A stretch of 6,296 nt of DNA from the NCBI GenBank assembly GCA_029940115.1, contig JAOZRQ010000030.1, forward strand, positions 18,306 through 24,601, given 5' to 3'. A model generated the notes under the pieces. The model searched no databases, had not been told where the DNA came from, and saw only the letters and a program-made list of their open reading frames with translations. This DNA is from Desulfobacterales bacterium. Lineage in GTDB: Bacteria > Desulfobacterota > Desulfobacteria > Desulfobacterales > 4be13. A program made the translations under genes and the position numbers. Within the stretch, counting starts at the first letter, position 1. Every line of letters starts with the position of its first letter. Of the stretch, positions 1-5,766 are shown piece by piece.

Positions 1-9
1 TGAGACAAA

Positions 10-1068
10 ATGGAAGATGTGAAGCCCCCTGTGACCCATGTGGGAGTCATTGGATGGATCAGGGCCAATCTGTTCAACGGATGGCTCAACTCGTTTCTGA
101 CCCTTGTCATCCTGTACGCGCTCTGGAAGACGGTTCCGCCCTTCATCAGATGGGCTTTTCTCGACAGCGTATGGACCGCCGGCGCGGAATGCGGCGTGAA
201 CGAGGGCGCATGCTGGTCCGTCATATCCGCCAACATCCGCTTCATCATTTTCGGATTCTATCCGGCTGACCAGCATTGGCGGCCCTTGGTGGCCATGATC
301 CTTCTCGTCGCCCTGCTTTTCGTCAGCAGGAACCGGAACCGCTGGAAGCGGCCACTCGGGTATGCGTGGATCACTGGCCTTTTTGTGATGGGCCTGCTGA
401 TGAGGGGCGGGCTCTTCGGACTAACCCCGGTGGAGAGCACCGAGTGGGGAGGTCTGCCCCTCACGCTTCTCCTCTCGGTGTTCGGGTTGACCGCGGCCTA
501 TCCCCTGGGAATCCTTCTGGCACTGGGACGCCGATCCGAGATGCGAGCCATCAGGAGCCTCTGCATCATCTACATTGAAATGATACGCGGGGTTCCCCTG
601 ATCAGCCTGCTCTTCATGTCGGCCATCATCTTTCCCCTGTTTCTGCCCGAGGGGATCACCATCAACAAGATCCTCCGGGCCCAAGCCGCGATCATCCTGT
701 TCACCGCGGCTTATGTCGCGGAGGTGGTCCGGGGCGGGCTGCAGGCCATCCCCCGGGGACAGTATGAGGCGGCCGAGTCGATGGGGCTCAACTATTACCA
801 GACCATGCGCCTGGTCATTCTGCCCCAGGCGTTGAAAATCGTGATTCCGCCGTCAGTCAGCGTGCTCATCTCCGCGTTCAAGGACACCTCCCTCGTGGTG
901 ATCATCGCGCTTTACGACGTGCTCAAGACCACCCAGTCGGTCCTCTCGGACCCGAAATGGATGGGGTCTTCCGCAGAGGCGTACATCTTTCTGGCACTGG
1001 TTTACTTTGTCTGCTGCTTTTTCATGTCCGATTACAGCCGGCGGCTGGAAAGGGAGTTGGATGTGTGA
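10..1068 (+). CDS. aapM: General L-amino-acid ABC transporter permease, AapM/BztC type
   Basis: Inner-membrane permease of a polar amino acid ABC importer (HisM/GlnP superfamily, AapJQMP/BztABCD branch), 352 residues. About eight hydrophobic segments are visible, near residues 24-40, 91-106, 117-135, 149-172, 183-212, 226-241, 282-303 and 324-340. The ATPase-contacting EAA loop is clear at 253-274 (AAESMGLNYYQTMRLVILP, with the conserved Gly at 259). The long N-terminal half with a periplasmic loop carrying Cys61 and a GACW motif (66-69), followed by YPADQHWRP, is typical of AapM/BztC and absent from shorter HisM-type permeases. The TGA at positions 1-3 may be the stop of a preceding permease gene, which would fit the aapQ-aapM order, but too little is present to tell. 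ATG 10 is the first in-frame start and gives a normal family length. The usual ATPase gene aapP does not follow. Confidence 0.9.
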   Translation: MEDVKPPVTHVGVIGWIRANLFNGWLNSFLTLVILYALWKTVPPFIRWAFLDSVWTAGAECGVNEGACWSVISANIRFIIFGFYPADQHWRPLVAMILLVALLFVSRNRNRWKRPLGYAWITGLFVMGLLMRGGLFGLTPVESTEWGGLPLTLLLSVFGLTAAYPLGILLALGRRSEMRAIRSLCIIYIEMIRGVPLISLLFMSAIIFPLFLPEGITINKILRAQAAIILFTAAYVAEVVRGGLQAIPRGQYEAAESMGLNYYQTMRLVILPQALKIVIPPSVSVLISAFKDTSLVVIIALYDVLKTTQSVLSDPKWMGSSAEAYIFLALVYFVCCFFMSDYSRRLERELDV

Positions 1069-1150
1069 ACGTGAGGCGTGAGTTGCGGTGAACAAAATCT
1101 GTCCAATCCGCTGTTCAAAATGTGGGGCGGTTCAAGACGCAAAAAGAGCT

Positions 1151-1274
1151 TCTCACCCACAATCCATGTCGTGGATCAAGGGACTGCCGGTTCCCGTCAT
1201 TTGCTTGGAATGACAGGTTTGTGTTGGATTTGAGGCAATCCCTTTCTTGCCCAAAATCCATGTTGTGGATCAAG
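1151..1274 (+). repeat. Pair of 30-bp direct repeats flanking a reverse repeat copy
   Basis: Positions 1151-1180 and 1245-1274 match at 26 of 30 bases and are offset by 94 bp. The core is AATCCATGTYGTGGATCAAG. Each copy contains the short inverted repeat ATCCA-N5-TGGAT. Between them lies the reverse copy of the other intergenic repeat (1178-1216). The arrangement could be a duplicated target of a small mobile element or two units of a dispersed intergenic repeat; I cannot tell which. Confidence 0.7.
1178..1216 (-). repeat. Diverged reverse copy of the 5555-5593 intergenic repeat
   Basis: Read on the minus strand this segment matches 5555-5593 at 32 of 39 bases without gaps. Both begin CTGTCATTCC and share GGGAACCGGCA. 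Here only one arm of the palindrome is recognisable, so this looks like a decayed or partial member of the same dispersed family. Confidence 0.65.
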
Positions 1275-1413
1275 ACGGTCGCGGATGGGCCCCGCTCACT
1301 GCCGCCCACACGGCTTGGCGCAGACGACCTGCCTGTCTGGTGTGCTGGTCCCTTGGGTATGGTGATGCCGAAGGCTCCATGCGCTGAATGTCGGCAACTG
1401 TCGGGGCATCAAA

Positions 1414-1448
1414 AGGATGAGGGATGAAGGGTGAAGGATGAGGGATGA
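1414..1448 (+). repeat. Heptanucleotide array (GGATGA type) over the CDF gene start
   Basis: Five consecutive 7-mers lie here: AGGATGA at 1414, GGGATGA at 1421, AGGGTGA at 1428, AGGATGA at 1435 and GGGATGA at 1442. The array supplies both a purine-rich Shine-Dalgarno-like sequence and the ATG at 1438. The unit is the reverse complement of the TCATCCT unit inside the receptor gene at 5782-5816, so the two arrays are one repeat family in opposite orientations. Confidence 0.85.
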
Positions 1449-2469
1449 GCACTATAATGCCCGTCTCAGGGCGATTGGCCTGTCTCTTGTAGTCAGCATC
1501 GCCCTGATGGCGGCGAAGTTTTACGCTTACCGGATCACCGGATCTTCCGCGGTGCTTTCCGACGCGCTTGAATCGATCATCAACGTGGTGGCGAGTGCGT
1601 TTGCCATGGGAAGCATCATATTTGCGGCGATTCCGCCTGATGAGAGCCATCCTTACGGACATGGCAAGATCGAATACTTCTCCGCGGGATTTGAGGGAGC
1701 CTTGATTATCCTTGCGGCCATAAAGATATTCACCGAAGGATTGTCCCATATCCTTCACCCTCACGAGATCCCTCAACTCCAGGAGGGGATTCTGATCGTC
1801 TTGGCCGCGGGGCTGATCAATCTTCTTCTCGGCATCCGGCTTATCCGGGTGGGCAGGCGAACCCGCTCTCTGGCCCTTATCGCGGACGGCAGGCATGTGA
1901 TCACCGATGTCTATACCTCCGCCGGCATGGTCTTGGGGCTTTTCCTGGTCCATCTGACCGGATGGTATCGACTGGACGGCATCATCGCCTGCGTGATGGG
2001 GCTGAATATTCTTGTCTCCGGGGGAGGCCTCGTCCGCCAGTCCGTTGCCGGGCTGATGAACCGAGCCGAGCCTGAACTGCTGGAGGATATCTCAGAACTC
2101 CTTGAGACGCACCGAAAGGAGATATGGATTGACGTTCATCAGTTGCGGGCTTGGCGTTCGGGAACCCTGATTCACATGGACTTTCACCTGATTCTGCCCC
2201 GACATTTCAGTCTTGAAGAGGCGCATCGGGAGGGAAAGGGTCTCGAATATCTGATCAACGACCATTTCGGAGGGGATACAAGCGTCCTGATTCACCTGGA
2301 TCCCTGCAACGACCCGGATTGTCCTGTTTGCAGGCGCAACCGGTGCGAACTGCGCGGGGAGGAACAGAAAGAACATGTCCGCTGGAATCGGCACACCCTG
2401 ATCTTGCAGGGAGGAGCCGGGGAGCGGCTGAAAAGGGATGACAAAAAGAAACCCGGTTTTTTTCGGTGA
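1438..2469 (+). CDS. Cation diffusion facilitator (CDF) metal efflux protein with C-terminal cysteine cluster
   Basis: Inner-membrane divalent metal/proton antiporter of the CDF family, 343 residues. About six membrane segments are visible, near 12-32, 46-64, 83-99, 116-136, 157-173 and 180-197. Metal-site signatures are LSDALES in TM2 (Asp42, Glu45), the loop DESHPYGHGK (68-77), and HxxxD in TM5 (His153, Asp157). A cytoplasmic domain follows (about 205-290) with DVHQLRAWRSG and HMDFHLILP, as in the family's dimerisation domain. The tail holds four cysteines, 290, 295, 298 and 303, a likely extra metal site. ATG 1438 lies in the heptamer array with AAGGG about six bases upstream; the only ATG upstream in the same frame, at 1417, meets a TGA at 1432. 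The last codons (KKKPGFFR) fall in the inverted repeat at 2445-2490. Zn, Fe, Co or Mn are possible substrates; the sequence does not decide. Confidence 0.9.
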   Translation: MRDEHYNARLRAIGLSLVVSIALMAAKFYAYRITGSSAVLSDALESIINVVASAFAMGSIIFAAIPPDESHPYGHGKIEYFSAGFEGALIILAAIKIFTEGLSHILHPHEIPQLQEGILIVLAAGLINLLLGIRLIRVGRRTRSLALIADGRHVITDVYTSAGMVLGLFLVHLTGWYRLDGIIACVMGLNILVSGGGLVRQSVAGLMNRAEPELLEDISELLETHRKEIWIDVHQLRAWRSGTLIHMDFHLILPRHFSLEEAHREGKGLEYLINDHFGGDTSVLIHLDPCNDPDCPVCRRNRCELRGEEQKEHVRWNRHTLILQGGAGERLKRDDKKKPGFFR

Positions 2470-2490
2470 ACGGAAGAATCGGGTTTCTTT
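2445..2490 (+). terminator. Inverted repeat / possible terminator spanning the CDF stop codon
   Basis: AAAGAAACCCG at 2445-2455 is perfectly complementary to CGGGTTTCTTT at 2480-2490, with a 24-nt loop that contains a run of eight T and the CDF stop codon. The right arm ends in a T-rich stretch, so it could work as an intrinsic terminator, although the loop is long. It also resembles the dispersed GAAACCCGGTTTC palindromes known from cyanobacterial genomes, so it may be a repeat rather than a dedicated terminator. Confidence 0.5.
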
Positions 2491-2524
2491 ATCCCATAAC
2501 CAGAAAACCTGTAGGAACGACTCT

Positions 2525-3400
2525 ATGAAGGATATGATCATGTCATACTCAGACTTATCTTCCAGCATCAGGGAGCCATGGCATATGTTGCTGTTCATCT
2601 TGTTATCTTCCTGGACGTTGCTTTTATGTGTTGCGCCCCCTGCCACATGGGCCGAATCAGATAAGATAACGATCTATTCTTACAGTTCGGAGACGAGCAT
2701 CAACAATTTCAAATTGCTGAAAATGGAATTTGACAGCTATCTTTCCAGATTTGGCCCTTATGAACTTCAGCCAGTCAAAAAGCGGGAAGATTTTGAAAGA
2801 TATACAAAAGGCAGAAAGGACTGCCTGTTGCTGATCTCCAGTTGGCACTTTGGCAACATCGGGCAGACCTATTCTCTCAAGCCTGCGTTGGTGGGATTGC
2901 GGAATGGCAAAAAATATCAGAAGAGAATTCTGACAGGCAGGGGAGCGTCGGCCAATGTGGAAGATGCGAAAACTGCGCGCATCGCGTCCGCGGCCAGCGA
3001 TTTGCATACAAAGGAGGCCCTCAGCGAAATTTTCAAGGGAAAAGATGTGGCAGACAGGGCCGACATACTGACGGTGCCGAAAGATATTGACGCACTGATG
3101 TCCGTAAGTCTGGGGATGTGCCAATATGCCCTGACAACCGAAGGCTCCCTTGAGGATTTGAAACAGGTGAATCCTTTCCTCCACAGAAGTATCAAGGTGG
3201 TGGCCGAAGGCAGAAAATCCTTGCTGCTGATATTGGCTTTTCCCGAAAGTTCCGGGAAAGTGAGGGAAAATATGATGAAGCTCGTCAAGATTGTGCAACA
3301 TATGCCTTTGGATCCGGATGGAAGGAAAAAGATAAAAATGTTTGGTCTGGACGGATGGCAACCCTTTGATTCGTCGGACAAACTGACAAAGGGAGACTGA
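2525..3400 (+). CDS. Secreted PhnD-like periplasmic substrate-binding protein
   Basis: Predicted periplasmic protein, 291 residues from ATG 2525. A Sec signal is visible: hydrophobic core at 22-37 and a probable cleavage after TWA (residue 43). The mature part has the layout of the PhnD-like (phosphate/phosphonate-binding, PF12974) type-II binding fold: an early strand and helix (ITIYSYSS, about 48-55), a central segment around TGRGASANVEDAKTARIA, a domain crossover with CQYALTTEGSLEDL, and a C-terminal MPLDPDGRKKIKMFGLDGW block. The ligand cannot be read from the sequence. ATG 2525 has AGGA eight bases upstream. ATG 2585 (271 residues, GGGAG nine bases upstream) gives a more compact signal peptide and is a real alternative. 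The reading frame is open upstream to 2438, but that part overlaps the CDF end and the inverted repeat. The stop is 3 bp before the next gene, so the two are probably co-translated. No ABC permease or ATPase is adjacent. Confidence 0.75.
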   Translation: MKDMIMSYSDLSSSIREPWHMLLFILLSSWTLLLCVAPPATWAESDKITIYSYSSETSINNFKLLKMEFDSYLSRFGPYELQPVKKREDFERYTKGRKDCLLLISSWHFGNIGQTYSLKPALVGLRNGKKYQKRILTGRGASANVEDAKTARIASAASDLHTKEALSEIFKGKDVADRADILTVPKDIDALMSVSLGMCQYALTTEGSLEDLKQVNPFLHRSIKVVAEGRKSLLLILAFPESSGKVRENMMKLVKIVQHMPLDPDGRKKIKMFGLDGWQPFDSSDKLTKGD

Positions 3401-3403
3401 AGA

Positions 3404-4321
3404 ATGAAGCATTTGAAACTGACATGGCTTTTCTGTTTTTTTCTGATTGTTTCCAGTGCGTTCGCGGCAAATAGGATGCCGAAGGTTCTGTTGATCAATT
3501 CGGATGCCTCGGTCAGCAAGTATGGGGAAGTTCAGGAGGCATTCAAGGAGGATATCCCGCATCCGGTGGTGGGAGTGAACTTGGGGGATGAAAAATGGGA
3601 TATGCCGAGTGTTGAGAATCTGCTGTATGATGAATACCCGGACATTACCTATTGCATCGGAAGCAAGGCCTATCATATCGCGAGCAAGTATATCGGCGAG
3701 AAGGATATCGTCTTTTCATCTGTTCTCAACTGGCTTCGTCTGCCTCTGACCCGGAAGACCTACGGCGTGTCCAACGAACTTCATGCGGAGATGCAGATCA
3801 TGCTGTTTCGCTACATCTTTCCGGATGTTCGGAAAGTCACCATGTTGTACAGCAAACGATATACGCAAGAACTGTTCAAAAACGCCAAGGATAAGGCTCG
3901 GAACATGGGGGTTGAAATTGCCGGTGAGGCGGTTTTCAAAGGCAGGAACACGATTTCAGCCTTTGACCGGCTGCCGGCGGACACCGACGCATTCTGGCTG
4001 ATATCCGATCCTGAGATCATATCCGACAAAAAAGGGCTGTCCAACATATTGAAGCGCTGTGAGAAGAGAAACTTGCCCTTCTTCTCCTACCATGAGGCCT
4101 TTGTGAAACTGGGGGCCGTCTTGATCCTTTCCGTTGACAACCCGACCATCGGCAGGCAGGCGGCCGGAATTGCCAAAAGAGTGCTCTCCGGCAACAAACC
4201 AGCAAAGAACGTGGAACCTCCCGCGGGATCGCACATCATTCTGAATATGAGAAAGGTGAAAGCCTATCACCTGAAATATAATGAGAATGCGCTCGGGTCT
4301 GTGAACAGCATTGTCGAATGA
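3404..4321 (+). CDS. Secreted ABC-type substrate-binding protein, PF04392 (COG2984) family
   Basis: Predicted periplasmic binding protein of 305 residues. The signal peptide is plain: Lys2 and Lys5, hydrophobic 7-19, cleavage near AFA (residue 21). The mature protein fits the PF04392 type-I fold: VLLINSD (28-34), a YPDITYCIGSKAY strand-helix (78-90), IVFSSVLNW (102-110), and the domain crossover GVSNELHAEMQIMLFRYIFPDV (121-142) followed by KVTMLYSKRY. Then come DAFWLISDPEI, LPFFSYHEAFVKLGAVLILSVD, GRQAAGIAKRVLSG and a closing HIILNMRKVKAYHL strand. There is no Cys at the signal cleavage site, so it is soluble rather than a lipoprotein. ATG 3404 has GGGAG (3391-3395) eight bases upstream, inside the end of the preceding gene. 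Family members are often annotated as tryptophan-type binding proteins, but in this setting, without permease or ATPase, a sensing or receptor-partner role is equally possible. Confidence 0.85.
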   Translation: MKHLKLTWLFCFFLIVSSAFAANRMPKVLLINSDASVSKYGEVQEAFKEDIPHPVVGVNLGDEKWDMPSVENLLYDEYPDITYCIGSKAYHIASKYIGEKDIVFSSVLNWLRLPLTRKTYGVSNELHAEMQIMLFRYIFPDVRKVTMLYSKRYTQELFKNAKDKARNMGVEIAGEAVFKGRNTISAFDRLPADTDAFWLISDPEIISDKKGLSNILKRCEKRNLPFFSYHEAFVKLGAVLILSVDNPTIGRQAAGIAKRVLSGNKPAKNVEPPAGSHIILNMRKVKAYHLKYNENALGSVNSIVE

Positions 4322-4540
4322 CAGATCGGCCAGCGGCCATGGGCGAGCGGCCTCACAACTGCAAGAAAAAGCCGGGTTTCTCTTCCCCGCCAGAGCAATA
4401 CGAAAATGACGCATTCAAAGGTAGGATATCGTCCCCCTAAAATACTCTCTTCACCCCATTGAAACTTTCCTTCTGTGTTGTTACATATATGCCTATTCTT
4501 ATCCGATGGAACAGTAACTTTTGTTCTGATTATGGTGTGC
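4322..4540. other. Intergenic region, mostly uninterpreted
   Basis: No gene is visible between the PF04392-type gene and the heptamer array at 4541. The segment starts GC-rich (GGCC-rich stretch 4328-4352), carries a GAAACCCGGTTTC-like palindrome at 4363-4384, and becomes A+T-rich after 4440. A TTGAAA at 4459-4464 is a possible -35 box, but no good -10 follows at normal spacing. I see no riboswitch or tRNA. Confidence 0.5.
4363..4384. repeat. Imperfect GAAACCCGGTTTC-type palindrome
   Basis: AAGAAAAAGCC is followed at once by GGGTTTCTCTT, nearly its reverse complement. It resembles the arms of the inverted repeat at 2445-2490 (shared CGGGTTTCT) and lies 41 bases after a stop codon. It has almost no loop, so it is better seen as a repeat-family member than as a terminator. 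Confidence 0.4.
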
Positions 4541-4652
4541 GTTGTCCGTTGCTGATTGTCAGTTGTCCATTGTTGCTTGCTGGTTGCCAGTTGACAACAA
4601 AAAACGATGACAACTGACAACAAACAACTAGCAACTGACACCAAACAACTGG
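4541..4652. repeat. Large inverted array of CAAC/GTTG heptamers upstream of the SIR2-like gene
   Basis: The left half, 4541-4596, is eight consecutive 7-mers based on GTTGNNN (for example GTTGTCC, ATTGTCA, GTTGCCA). The right half, 4611-4652, is six consecutive 7-mers based on CAACNNN (CAACTGA, CAACAAA, CAACTAG, CAACTGA, CACCAAA, CAACTGG). The halves are roughly reverse complements, so the whole can fold as a long imperfect stem. It ends four bases before ATG 4657 and seven before the ribosome binding site. The right half shares ACTGACAACAAACAACT exactly with the second array at 5721-5737. Confidence 0.85.
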
Positions 4653-4659
4653 CTCAATG

Positions 4660-4667
4660 GGAGGAGG
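4660..4667 (+). promoter_or_regulatory. Strong ribosome binding site (GGAGGAGG) that decides the SIR2-like start
   Basis: GGAGGAGG lies directly before ATG 4669. An in-frame ATG at 4657 lies just ahead of this site and would have to be read through it, so 4669 is the preferred start. The first GGAGG leaves four bases before the ATG, slightly short but workable. Confidence 0.65.
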
Positions 4668-4668
4668 C

Positions 4669-5520
4669 ATGAAGAATCGTCATTATTTTGACCCATTGGT
4701 TGAGGCGTTCAACAGGAAGGAGGTCATTCTTTTTCTGGGGCCTTTTTTTGCGGTTGCAAATGTTTATCCCGCAATCAGGAACTTTTTGACCGAGACAAAA
4801 AATCGTTCCCTGAATGCCATTCCGAAAGGCAGCGAGTTGGGGAGGCAGGAGTTGCACAGGATGGCCAAAGCCTGTTCAATGCTTTGGAAGCGGAAGCTGA
4901 ATCCTGGGAGATATCCGCCTCATGACAAACAGAAAAGACATCCGAACCCTTTATATTGCTTGGCCACGGGATGGCCAGTCAAACTGAACATCACCGGGGA
5001 CTTTGACCTTCGCCTCAAAGACTTTTTCCATATCCCCTCTTACGCTTCCCCTTTGGACAAAGTCTGGCAGGCTGATCTGGCAACTTTTCTGGAGGGAGAC
5101 GCTTATATCCTTCACAGCTTCGGCAGTGCAAGCAACCCTGAAAGCATGGAGGAAGGCATCTCCAAGTTTGAAAAAATTGATCAGGACGATGTCCTGAAAG
5201 ACTATTTTGCCGCACTTTTTCAAAAGTTCTCCCCTCTGTTTGTCGGGTTTGAGCCTGATGATCCCATTTTCAGAAAATTGTTGGCGGTCAGGGGATCAGA
5301 GGTCAGGGGTGAGCAGAAAACCTGCATGGAACAGGCTCCCGAAGCAAAGCCGTGGTATGCGTTCTTTACCTCCCCTATCGAGGAAAGTCCGAATCCGGGC
5401 ATTGATCTGCGGGTGATATCTTCAGGGCACACAAACCCTTTGCCCGATGTCAATGAGAGGCAAGATATGAATCTGGGATTCTTTATTGCCTTGTTGAGCA
5501 AGATGAAACTTGAAACTTGA
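4669..5520 (+). CDS. Degenerate SIR2-like (Sir2_2/PF13289-type) domain protein
   Basis: Soluble protein of 283 residues with no signal peptide or membrane segment. I do not recognise a named family, but the order of motifs follows SIR2-like proteins. EVILFLGPFFAVA (18-30) stands where the NAD-binding FLGAGxS loop would be. VKLNITGDFDLRLKDFF (104-120) matches the TTNxD..LE strand and loop, with Asn replaced by Gly109-Asp-110 context. YILHSFGS (146-153) matches the hxHGs catalytic-His motif, with Phe where the His should be. LFVGFEPDDPIFRKLL (190-205) matches the closing hFhGYSxxDxxhxxhh helix. If the alignment is right, the enzyme has lost its usual NAD-hydrolysing or deacylating residues. Residues 206-215 (VRGSEVRGE) are encoded by an in-frame heptamer repeat. 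The gene sits between the binding-protein pair and the TonB receptor, each side separated by a heptamer array. The SIR2 assignment is by eye; unknown function is the fallback. Confidence 0.6.
   Translation: MKNRHYFDPLVEAFNRKEVILFLGPFFAVANVYPAIRNFLTETKNRSLNAIPKGSELGRQELHRMAKACSMLWKRKLNPGRYPPHDKQKRHPNPLYCLATGWPVKLNITGDFDLRLKDFFHIPSYASPLDKVWQADLATFLEGDAYILHSFGSASNPESMEEGISKFEKIDQDDVLKDYFAALFQKFSPLFVGFEPDDPIFRKLLAVRGSEVRGEQKTCMEQAPEAKPWYAFFTSPIEESPNPGIDLRVISSGHTNPLPDVNERQDMNLGFFIALLSKMKLET
5286..5313 (+). repeat. Degenerate heptamer repeat inside the SIR2-like coding region
   Basis: Four 7-mers run here: GGTCAGG, GGATCAG, AGGTCAG and GGGTGAG. They encode the VRGSEVRGE segment, in which VRG is repeated. 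The segment lies just after the conserved closing helix of the SIR2-like fold and looks like an insertion of the same kind of DNA repeat that fills the intergenic regions. Confidence 0.55.
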
Positions 5521-5559
5521 ATTTGGGCGAAAATGGTATTCCCAAGACCAGAACCTGTC

Positions 5560-5639
5560 ATTCCGGGCAGATGATGGGAACCGGCATCACCTTAAGTGTC
5601 ACTGACCTTGAGCGAGGTTCCCGTCACTTGACCCGGAAT
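5560..5639. repeat. 80-nt imperfect palindrome (dispersed intergenic element)
   Basis: The outer arms 5560-5582 and 5616-5639 pair at about 20 of 24 positions (ATTCCGGG at the base, GGGAACC further in). Inner arms continue the stem: CTTAAGTGTCA (5591-5601) against CTGACCTTGAG (5602-5612). A diverged copy of its left part lies in reverse orientation at 1178-1216, so it is a repeated element. It starts 40 bases after the SIR2-like stop and could also act as a transcription or RNA-stability barrier. Confidence 0.8.
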
Positions 5640-5686
5640 CCATTGCCCCGTCGCGGTTCATAATGAGAAAGTTGTTTAATCCTTAA

Positions 5687-5752
5687 TTGACTGTTGTAAG
5701 TTGCTACTTGTCCAAGGACGACTGACAACAAACAACTGACAACCACAACTGA
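5687..5752. repeat. Second inverted array of TTG/CAAC heptamers, upstream of the receptor gene
   Basis: The left half, 5687-5714, is four 7-mers starting TTG (TTGACTG, TTGTAAG, TTGCTAC, TTGTCCA). After the tip (AGG) and one base, the right half has CGACTGA, CAACAAA, CAACTGA and, after a phase slip, CAACTGA at 5746-5752. The halves are imperfect reverse complements. As at 4541-4652, the array ends just before a ribosome binding site. Confidence 0.8.
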
Positions 5753-5766
5753 CAGGAGCGAAAACA

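Larger units (their letters stand above)
1069..1437. other. Intergenic region filled with diverged repeats
   Basis: No convincing gene is present in these 369 bases. Just after the aapM stop there are two CGTGAG-containing heptamers (1069-1082, unit NCGTGAG). Then come a pair of 30-bp direct repeats (1151-1180 and 1245-1274), a diverged reverse copy of the intergenic palindrome found at 5555-5593, and a heptamer array running into the next gene. The stretch 1275-1410 is GC-rich and I see nothing interpretable in it. I found no clear terminator for aapM and no sigma70-like promoter for the CDF gene. Confidence 0.7.

Noticed and set aside
1122..1427. Small + strand open frame of 101 codons in the gap after aapM
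   Set aside because: It runs across the repeats, has no ribosome binding site, and its composition is that of translated repeat DNA.
1270..1953. Minus-strand open frame of 227 codons
   Set aside because: It lies antisense to the clear CDF gene, is low-complexity and charged, and has no recognisable motif.
2657..3676. Minus-strand open frame of 339 codons
   Set aside because: It is antisense to both signal-peptide-bearing binding proteins, which have good ribosome binding sites and family motifs; the antisense product shows none.
4328..4352. GGCC-rich stem as a terminator of the binding-protein operon
   Set aside because: Only about four consecutive pairs form and no T-run follows.
4459..4491. 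Sigma70 promoter (TTGAAA with a TACATA/CATATA -10)
   Set aside because: The -35 is fair, but at 17-bp spacing the -10 matches only three of six bases; better-looking TATATG lies too far away.
4541..4652. CRISPR array
   Set aside because: The units are 7 bp, contiguous and without spacers, and the two halves are inverted; there are no 24-40 bp repeats separated by unique spacers.
5640..5690. Promoter for the receptor gene (CATAAT or TTTAAT as -10)
   Set aside because: -10-like hexamers are present, but no -35 lies at acceptable spacing.
5521..5766. Fur box or cobalamin riboswitch before the TonB receptor
   Set aside because: I found no GATAATGATAATCATTATC-like site and no B12-box-like conserved core; the gap is filled by two repeat elements.
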